From: Armatimonadota bacterium | GTDB lineage: Bacteria; Armatimonadota; UBA10988 | Length of the DNA stretch: 64,000 nt | Direction of reading: 5' to 3' | NCBI GenBank assembly: GCA_016235455.1 | Contig: JACRKZ010000130.1 | Coordinates: forward strand, 16,242-80,241 | In this document: piece by piece, positions 1 through 6,741 of the stretch | How the letters are laid out: each line of letters starts with the position of its first letter | How positions within the stretch are numbered: position 1 is the stretch's first letter | Notes under the pieces: model-generated | What the model saw: only the letters and a program-made list of their open reading frames with translations | Database searches by the model: none | Told to the model about the DNA's origin: nothing | Position numbers and translations under genes: made by a program

Positions 1-1
1 C

Positions 2-430
2 GACTTCTCGCCCAGCCCGCCCAGGACCGCGACGCGTCGCGGCTGGCTGGGCGGTGTGCAGTACACCCCCGCGGGCGCGCTGCCGGGCACGAGCTACCGC
101 TTCGAAGCCGCCATTCTGCCCGATACCGGCACCTACCTCGGGCAGCAGGACCGTGGCATGTCGTGGACGCGCGGCGGCTATCTCCTGGGCCACGAGTACG
201 GCGAAGACTCCTCGGGCTGGCGCTTCTCGGCGCGGCAGCGCATGTCCCCCAAGCTGGACCTGCGCCTGGCCGCCGAGCATTTCACGCAGCTGCGCGAGAG
301 CCCCGTCAGCCCATCCACCACCAGGCTGGAGGTCGGCGCGGGGTACAACCTCACGCGCTGGTGGAGCCTGGGCATGGGCTACCGCTACGAGCGGCGCACC
401 AGCATCGGCGCCATCGCCGGCAACGACCGC
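2..430 (+). CDS. Partial outer-membrane beta-barrel-like protein, C-terminal part (5' end outside window)
   Basis: The frame is open from the window edge. The translation to about base 430 shows alternating polar/aromatic strands separated by short turns, for example around SPKLDLRLAAEHF, TTRLEVGAGYNLTRWW and LGMGYRYERR, as in the last strands of an outer-membrane barrel. Third codon positions are nearly all G or C up to about base 430 and lose that bias afterwards. No stop follows: all three plus frames stay open for roughly 300 more bases, although the DNA there clearly codes on the other strand. The natural barrel C-terminus is therefore not seen. The protein is truncated by the window at its start and by a junction or rearrangement at its end. 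The exact barrel family is not recognised. Confidence 0.5.
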
Positions 431-2329
431 CGGCTGCCAGCGTTGGTCGTCGGGCAACGGCCGGGGCGGAGACAGTGGCTGCCGCGAGCGACGCCAGGCG
501 TACCACCAGCCGGCCACGTTGGCCAGCAGGGCCAGCGCGATCAGCACCAGGCGCGGGTTCGGCAGGGCCGGGCGCTCCGGCTCGTCGTGCAGCACTGGCG
601 GCGGCGGTGGCGGCGTGGGTCGGGCGGTGGGCCGGCTCGGCAGCGGGGCGCCGAGGTCGGCGGTCGGCGGCAGGCTTGGCGCCTTGCCCAGCGCCCCCAG
701 TTCGCGCGCTACGCACTGTACCACCAGGTCGGGCAGCGCCGTGACCGTGTAGTCCTGGCGCTCGACGTGATGCACGGTGGTGCCGGCATCGCCGCCCTTG
801 GTGATGAACAGGAACCGCCCGCGCGTGAACAGCGCGGCCTGGCGCCACACATACTCGCGCAGGTCGTCGTCGGCATCGCCCGAGCCGCCGCTGGTCGAGA
901 CAGCGCAGATCTTGATGCCCTTGGCCGCGGCACGCTGGGTGACGGGCAGGTACTGGGTCTCCTGGTAGTCCAGGTGCGGCGGCGCATCGCCGACCAGGAA
1001 GGCCATGCGCAGCGCCGGCGCGGGCGACCACTGTAGTTCGTCGACCATGGCGCCGAGCGCCGCGTTGACGTCCTCGGGCTCATCGCCGCCGGCCTCGGCG
1101 CGCACGTCCCGCAGGTAGCCGCGGAACTCATCGACCGATTCGGTGAACGGCCTGGTCTGCGTGACATACGACTCGTTGCGGTCGCGGTACATGACCAGCC
1201 CGAGTCGCAGCCGCGGCCGGTTGGGCAGCTTGCCCACGCGCTGAGACACATCGCTGATGGTCTCGCGCAGCCGTTCGATCTCCTCGCTCATGGAGCCCGT
1301 CGTGTCCAGCACGAAGGCCACGTCGAGCGTCAGTCGGTCCTGTTGGCCACGGTTGGTGGTCAGCCGCCAGATGTCACCTTCGGGCCGCCGCGTGAACACC
1401 GGGCTGCCGGCGCCGTCCACTCCCACTTCCAGACTGTGCGGCGTCTGCGGGCCGGAGGCATTGGGGAAGAACACCGCCTGCCCGCCGGCGTCGGTGCGTG
1501 CGGTGAACTTGGCGCTGGGGATGCGCACCTCGGCATCGGGCACGGCGCGGCCCTGGGCGTCGGTGACCACGATGGTGTAGCGCTCGCGTACATCCACCCA
1601 CGGCGCTCCGGCCGGCGGCGAGTACTTGCGTAGGTAGTCCAGGTACTTGCCGAAGCTCTGGTTGTCGTCGGTTTCGCCGGCGCGCAGCGGGTCGCCGACG
1701 GGCACCGCGCCGATGACAGCCCCGCTGGGCTTGGCCTCGGCGATGCCCTTGGCCACGCGGGCCGATCTTGGCGCAGGCGGCGCGGCGTCCGCGTCCATGG
1801 TCGCGACCGACGGCGGTGGTGGAGTGGCCGGCGAGCCCGCGGCCGGCGCCGTCGATCGCATGGACCACGAGGTCACTGACGGCGCTCGTGCGCTCATGGG
1901 TGGCGGCATCGAGGAGGCTGCGTCGACGCGGTCGGCCGCGCTGCCTGCCATCGGCGGCGGCTCTGCTTCCTCGCTCTTGGCCGGGAAGAGGACGTTGAAG
2001 GGCGCCGGCACCACCGCCAAGACCGTGCAGGCGCTCAGGCCCCAGGCCAACAGCGTGAACGGCCGGCGGCCCGACGGAACGAGAAACGCCCACCATGGCT
2101 GGACCACGATGCGGTCGGCGGCCTGCAGCACGCGCGCCTCGAATCCGCGCGGCATGGCCGGCAGCAGGCTCTCGCGGGCCAGGGCGTTGACCGCGCGCAA
2201 CCGTGCCAAATCGGCGGCCAGGTCGGGGTTGCCGGCCAGGTCGGCTTCCAGGGCGGCGCGCTCTGCGGCGCTCAGCTCCTGGTCAAGGTAGGGCTGTAGT
2301 CGAGGGTCAAACGAGCGGTCGGCGCTCAT
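431..2329 (-). CDS. Anti-sigma-like membrane protein with a von Willebrand A domain
   Basis: The start ATG overlaps the stop of the ECF sigma gene by four bases. Residues 1-75 resemble the helical cytoplasmic part of anti-sigma factors (PYLDQELSAAERAALEADL), without a zinc HxxxCxxC. A membrane helix lies at about 88-112, then a Pro/Ala-rich linker (120-220), a carboxypeptidase-regulatory-like beta domain (about 250-315), and a VWA domain (about 335-540). The VWA domain has the MIDAS motif DTTGSMS at D342 and a GGDEPEDV loop. A second helix is at about 592-612, followed by a basic tail. Predicted topology puts the VWA domain outside the cytoplasm between the two helices. The inferred role is to bind the sigma factor and release it on an envelope signal. 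No in-frame stop occurs before base 1. The end given is where coding bias switches strand, so the true C-terminus is uncertain. Confidence 0.75.
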
Positions 2330-2892
2330 GAGCGGTCCTCCAGGTAGGGGGCCAGCAGTGTGGCCAGGCGCGCGGTGCCGTGGTGCAGGCGCGAGCGGAC
2401 CGTGCCGATGGGAATGTGCAGCACCCCGGCGATCTCGTCGTAGCTCAGCTCCTCGATGCAGCGCAGATGCACCGCCTCACGCTGGCCCGGCGGCAGATGG
2501 TCGATGGCTTCGCGCACCACGCCGGCCAACTCGCGGTTGAGCGCGGCCTGCGGCGGCGAGGTGCCCGAGTCGGGCAGGCTGTCGGTGTCCGCCTCCTCGG
2601 CCAGCCTCAGGGCGGGCCGACGCTGACGGCGGCAACAGCGCGCGGCGATGGTCAGCATCCAAGTGGTCAGCTTGGCCTCGCCGCGGAAGCTCGGCAGGGC
2701 GCGGTAGATGGCCACCCAGGCCTCCTGAGCGGCGTCGTCCGCGGTCTCGGGACCGACCAGCCGCCGCACGAAGGCGTAGATGCGTGGCCCATGGCGGGCC
2801 AGCAGCACGTCGAACGGCTCAACCAGCACGCCTGAGCGTAGCGCCAGTGCGGACGGTTCGGGTTCCGCTGCCACGGCATTTCTCCTACGCAT
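2326..2892 (-). CDS. ECF-type RNA polymerase sigma factor
   Basis: A 188-residue sigma-70-like protein of the extracytoplasmic-function class. Region 2 is visible as IYAFVRRLVGPETADDAAQE and the following FRGEAKLTTWMLTIA. Region 4 is visible as LPPGQREAVHLRCIEELSYDEIAGVL, ending in the helix-turn-helix IPIGTVRSRLHHG. It directs RNA polymerase to a small regulon. The frame extends 25 codons upstream to 2967, but the internal ATG at 2892 has a good AGGAAGG ribosome site about 10 bases away and is preferred. It is translationally coupled to the downstream anti-sigma/VWA gene and divergent from the deacetylase-kinase operon, which it may control. Confidence 0.93.
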   Translation of the reverse strand: MRRRNAVAAEPEPSALALRSGVLVEPFDVLLARHGPRIYAFVRRLVGPETADDAAQEAWVAIYRALPSFRGEAKLTTWMLTIAARCCRRQRRPALRLAEEADTDSLPDSGTSPPQAALNRELAGVVREAIDHLPPGQREAVHLRCIEELSYDEIAGVLHIPIGTVRSRLHHGTARLATLLAPYLEDRS

Positions 2893-2945
2893 GGGTATGT
2901 GCCCTTCCTGGCCACGGGAGTTCACGGCAATCGCGCCCGACTCAC

Positions 2946-2968
2946 TTTGACCGGCCATCCTGGTCAAA
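2946..2968. promoter_or_regulatory. Perfect inverted repeat TTTGACC-N9-GGTCAAA between divergent operons
   Basis: Two 7-base arms (2946-2952 and 2962-2968) flank a 9-base spacer in the gap between the divergent sigma factor (start 2892) and deacetylase (start 3054). Each arm contains TTGACC, so either could serve as a -35-like element on its own strand. It may be a bidirectional promoter or an operator shared by both operons. No convincing -10 element is placed, so the function is inferred. Confidence 0.4.
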
Positions 2969-3053
2969 ACTGGCTATGCCGCGAACCCTCGCCGATCCAG
3001 CGTACTCCAAAGACTCGGCATCCCTCGTGACGACCAAGGAGCGTGGTTTCCCC

Positions 3054-4172
3054 GTGAGTGGCAAGTCTGGCACAACCAAGCCTCGCGCGTCGCGCAGTCG
3101 CGCGTCCAGCAAGCCCAAACCCGCGGCCGCGAAGCCGGCGGCGAGCCGGCCCAAGCCGGGCGGCCCGCGCGTGCCGTGGCTGACCACGCCGGTGATCGTG
3201 CTGCTGCTGGCCTCGTCGATGGTGCTGGGGCTGCTGGTGGCCAAGGGCGGCCAGATCCTGCCGGCGAGCTGGCGCCGGCCCGCCACCGTGCACCCAGACG
3301 GCCGGATCATCGGCGCCGAGCCCGCACCGCGTCGTGAGCAGCCCGAGTCGGCGGCGCAGACCAAGACCGGCCCGGCCAAGACGGGCGAGGCCAAGGTCGC
3401 CGAGGCCAAGACGGTGCCCGCCAAGCCGACCGCGCCGGCCTTGCCCGAGTCGGCGCCGCGCGTGGCTGGCGTGCTGTCGCCCCAGGAGCGGCGCGCGCGG
3501 CTGGCCCAGGTGGTCCTGCCGTCGAGCTTTACTACCGAGTGGGGCGGTGGTGCCGCCGTGCTCCGCGAATCGGCCAACGAACTGGCCCAGGGCCGGGCGG
3601 CCGGTGGGCGCGTGGCCCTGACCTTCGACGCCCATTTCGACAGCCTGCCGGTGGACAAACTGCTGGGTCTGCTGGCCGAACGGGGGCTGCGGGCCACCTT
3701 CTTCGTGACCGGCGCCTATGCCCGCAACGCGCCCGAGTCGGTCAAGAAGATCGCCGCGGCGGGCCACGAGATCGCCAACCACAGCGACACCCACGCCGCC
3801 TTCACCAAGCTGTCGGACGCCAAGTGCCTGGCCGAGCTGGAGCGCGCCGAGCAGTCCATTTTGCCGCTGGCCGGCGCCGCTTACCGGCCCTACTGGCGGC
3901 CGCCGCTGGGTGACCGCAACCTGCGCGTGCTGCGGGTGGCCGTGCGCAACGGGTTCCTGCCGGTCTACTGGACCATCGACACGCTCGACTGGCGCAAGGA
4001 AGCCACGCCCGAGAGCGTGCAGGAACGCATCAGCGCGCAAGGGCTGGTGGGCGGCGCCATCGTCCTGCAGCATGTGGGCAGCTCGGCCAGCGTGGCCTGC
4101 CTGCCCAGCGAGATCGCGCTGTTCCGCTCGCACAACCTGGTGCCCGGTTGCCTATCGGAGTTGTTGAGGTGA
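3054..4172 (+). CDS. Membrane-anchored NodB-type polysaccharide deacetylase
   Basis: A short basic, Lys/Pro/Ala-rich N-terminus leads to one membrane helix (about residues 38-62, TPVIVLLLASSMVLGLLVA) and an Ala/Lys-rich linker. The C-terminal NodB domain has motif 2 as NHSDTH (metal histidines), motif 3 as WRPPLG, motif 4 as DTLDW and motif 5 as IVLQH. Motif 1, usually TFDDG, reads TFDAHF, so the second aspartate is absent. The family removes N- or O-acetyl groups from peptidoglycan or exopolysaccharide outside the membrane. The GTG at 3054 is preferred because of an AGGAG site 11 bases upstream. The frame is open further upstream, with an ATG at 2976 as the alternative. It overlaps the next kinase gene by GTGA. 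Confidence 0.82.
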   Translation: MSGKSGTTKPRASRSRASSKPKPAAAKPAASRPKPGGPRVPWLTTPVIVLLLASSMVLGLLVAKGGQILPASWRRPATVHPDGRIIGAEPAPRREQPESAAQTKTGPAKTGEAKVAEAKTVPAKPTAPALPESAPRVAGVLSPQERRARLAQVVLPSSFTTEWGGGAAVLRESANELAQGRAAGGRVALTFDAHFDSLPVDKLLGLLAERGLRATFFVTGAYARNAPESVKKIAAAGHEIANHSDTHAAFTKLSDAKCLAELERAEQSILPLAGAAYRPYWRPPLGDRNLRVLRVAVRNGFLPVYWTIDTLDWRKEATPESVQERISAQGLVGGAIVLQHVGSSASVACLPSEIALFRSHNLVPGCLSELLR

Positions 4173-6574
4173 AGATCGGCCTGAGTGGCGCTACCTGGGA
4201 GCTGGGACCGCGTGCGCTGCGCGCGCGGTGGCTCTTCGCGTCAGCCTGCCTGGGCATCGGTCTGGCCGGTGGGGGCCGGCCCTGCCTGACCACCGCGCTG
4301 GTGGTCGCCGGCTACAACCTGCTGCTGCTCGGCGTCGCGCGCCGCCGCCGTCCGGCGGCCGCCTCGATCCTGGTGCAACTGCTGGTAGACAGCTTGGCCA
4401 CGGCCGTGGCCATCCACTACGGCCGCACGCTCACGCCCGCGGCGCAACTGTTGTTCCTCTTCCCGCTGTGCCAGGCGGCGTTGCTGTGGCCGGGCGAGGG
4501 CCTGTTCCTCACTGCCGGCGCCTGCGGCGTGGCCTACGCGCTGGGCGACTGGGCCGGGGTGATGGGCTGGTGGCCGCCCAATCCCGCGTTCGACCCCGCC
4601 GATCCGGCGATCAGTTCGCTGGCCGCGGTGGCGCTGGTGCTGGGCGCCCTGCTGGCGGCGGCGGCCGGACTTAACCGCCTGGTGATCGCCCTGGCCGGCA
4701 CCGAGCAGCGGCTCGACGCCAGTCAGCGCGACTACAAGCGACTGGCCGAGGGCCTGGAGGTGCAGGTGCGCGAACGCACCGAGGACCTGTGGCATACCAA
4801 CGACCAACTCGTGGCTCGCCACCGCCAGATGACTCGCCTGCAAGAGGTGGACGCCGCCATCCACAGCTCGGAGAACATGAGCACGGTGCTCCAACGCGTG
4901 TGCGACGGGGTCAGCGAGTTCCTGCCCGAGACGCTCTGCGCCACGCTGCTGGTCGGCGACGACGGGCACCTGGCCCTGGCGCGTGCCTCGCGCAGCGCCG
5001 AGCGCCACCTGGCCGCGGTGGAGTCCATCCTTGGCCGGCCGCTGAGCGAGTGCCGGCTGGCGCTCACGCCGGGTACACCGGCCGCCTATGCGGTGCGTTC
5101 GCGCGAGCCAGTCATCACCCACGACGTGGCGCGGCTGACCGCGGCGCATGTCGGTTCGCCGCTGACCCAGGCGCTGTTGCCCGACATCACCCGCGTGCTG
5201 GCCCTGGCCAGCGCCGTGGTGCTGCCGCTGGCGGCCGATGGCGAGTGCCTGGGCCTGCTCGTGGTTGGCTCCCGGCGCACGCTCAGCCGTGACGACACCG
5301 AGCCCGTGCGCGCCTTCGCCACGCAGGCCGCCATCGCGCTGAGCCGCGTGCGCCGCGCCGAGGCCCTGCGCGACCAGCAGACGGCGCTGCGCAGCGCCTA
5401 TGAGGAACTGGCCCGCAGCCAGGAAGCGGCCATCGCCACCGAGCGCATGAGAGCCGTGGGCGAGATGACCAGCGGCATCGCACACAATTTCAACAACGCG
5501 CTGACGACCATCATGGGCGTCACGCAACTGGTCATGCAGCGGCCCGAACTGCCACCGGACATCCACGACAAGCTCAAGCGCGTCGAGGGTGCCGCTGAAG
5601 ATGCCGCGGTCATGGTCAAGCGCCTGCGCGGGTTCATCAAGGCCGGGCTGGACGCGGTCGCCCAGGCCGACTTCAACGACCTGGTGGACGACGTGGTGGG
5701 CTTCACCGACACCGTCTGGTGCCATGGCCCGCTGCGCGCCGACGCGCCCATCGACCTCAACTTCGAGCCCGGCGCCACGCAGTCGGTGCTGGTCGAGGCC
5801 ACGGCCATCCGCGAGGTCATCACCAACCTCATCCTCAACGCGGTGAAGGCCATGCCCGACGGCGGCCGGCTGGACCTGCGCACGTGGGACGACGGGCCGC
5901 GCGTGGCGCTGAGTGTGCGCGACACCGGCGTAGGCATGGCGCCCGAGGTGCGGCGGCGCTGCTTCGAGCCGTTCTATACCACCGGCGGCGAGGAAGGCAC
6001 GGGCCTGGGCCTGTCGCTGGCGCAGTCGGTCATCCAGCGCCATGGCGGCCAGATCCATGTGGACAGCACGCTGGGCGTGGGCACCACCTTCACGCTGTGG
6101 CTGCCGGCGACCGAATCGCAACAGTGCGTCGGTGCCAGCGAGCCTGGCGACGGCTGGACGCCGACCGCCGTGGGCGACGACACGGCAGGACTGAGGCCGC
6201 TGCACGTGCTGCTGGTGGACGACCACGCCGGCGTGCGCCAGACGCTGGGCAACCTGTTGCAGGCCACCGGCCACGCCGTGACGCTGGCCAACAACGGTGA
6301 CCAGGCGTTGGCCATGTTCGACCCACGCCGGCACGACGTGGTCATCACCGACTGGGCTATGCCGGGCATGTCGGGCCTGCAACTCGCCCGCGGCCTGAAG
6401 CAGGCCAGCCCCGGCACCCCCGTGCTGCTGGTCACCGGCTACGACTCGCCGCTACCGCCCGAGGCGCTGGCCAGCGCCGACATCGACCTGCGCCTGCAGA
6501 AGCCGATCTCCACGGCCGACCTGGCTCGCGCGCTGAGCCTTGTCACCCAGCCGCCGGAGGCGGCGGTCGGGTAG
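4169..6574 (+). CDS. Hybrid sensor histidine kinase (membrane, GAF, HisKA, HATPase, receiver)
   Basis: An 801-residue kinase. Residues about 15-170 contain several hydrophobic segments, then a coiled coil, a GAF-like domain (about 215-390), and a phosphoacceptor helix with SGIAHNFNN (HNFNN where HDFNN is usual). The ATPase domain has N box NLILNAVKAMP, G1 DTGVGM, F box FEPFYTT and G2 GTGLGLSL. A C-terminal receiver has LLVDDH, phospho-acceptor aspartate in VVITDWAMPG and a conserved lysine in QKP. It would sense a signal through the membrane/GAF part and relay phosphate to its own receiver. GTG 4169 overlaps the deacetylase stop by four bases and has a GGAG site upstream. Coupling to the deacetylase suggests envelope sensing. 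Confidence 0.9.
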   Translation: MKIGLSGATWELGPRALRARWLFASACLGIGLAGGGRPCLTTALVVAGYNLLLLGVARRRRPAAASILVQLLVDSLATAVAIHYGRTLTPAAQLLFLFPLCQAALLWPGEGLFLTAGACGVAYALGDWAGVMGWWPPNPAFDPADPAISSLAAVALVLGALLAAAAGLNRLVIALAGTEQRLDASQRDYKRLAEGLEVQVRERTEDLWHTNDQLVARHRQMTRLQEVDAAIHSSENMSTVLQRVCDGVSEFLPETLCATLLVGDDGHLALARASRSAERHLAAVESILGRPLSECRLALTPGTPAAYAVRSREPVITHDVARLTAAHVGSPLTQALLPDITRVLALASAVVLPLAADGECLGLLVVGSRRTLSRDDTEPVRAFATQAAIALSRVRRAEALRDQQTALRSAYEELARSQEAAIATERMRAVGEMTSGIAHNFNNALTTIMGVTQLVMQRPELPPDIHDKLKRVEGAAEDAAVMVKRLRGFIKAGLDAVAQADFNDLVDDVVGFTDTVWCHGPLRADAPIDLNFEPGATQSVLVEATAIREVITNLILNAVKAMPDGGRLDLRTWDDGPRVALSVRDTGVGMAPEVRRRCFEPFYTTGGEEGTGLGLSLAQSVIQRHGGQIHVDSTLGVGTTFTLWLPATESQQCVGASEPGDGWTPTAVGDDTAGLRPLHVLLVDDHAGVRQTLGNLLQATGHAVTLANNGDQALAMFDPRRHDVVITDWAMPGMSGLQLARGLKQASPGTPVLLVTGYDSPLPPEALASADIDLRLQKPISTADLARALSLVTQPPEAAVG

Positions 6575-6586
6575 GCGCGCAGCGCG

Positions 6587-6735
6587 GGGGACGTGAGCTG
6601 GCGCTCGCGCGGCGTAGGGCGTCGGGCGTAAGGGGTCAGCGACGGTCCGTGAGCGCGTGCGCCGAGCGGCCTACAGCCCAGGCGTTCCCCCACGCCCGAC
6701 GCCCCACGCCGCGCGAGCCAACGGCTCGCGTCCCC
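6587..6735. repeat. Long imperfect inverted repeat
   Basis: Two 49-base arms (6587-6635 and 6687-6735) are close reverse complements, with a few substitutions and a one-base offset. They share the core CGCGCGGCGTRGGGCGTCGG. They nearly fill the gap between the convergent kinase and rel genes, so they may terminate both transcripts. The length and the related stretch at 47950-47987 suggest a dispersed repeat family. Confidence 0.6.
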
Positions 6736-6741
6736 GCCCGC

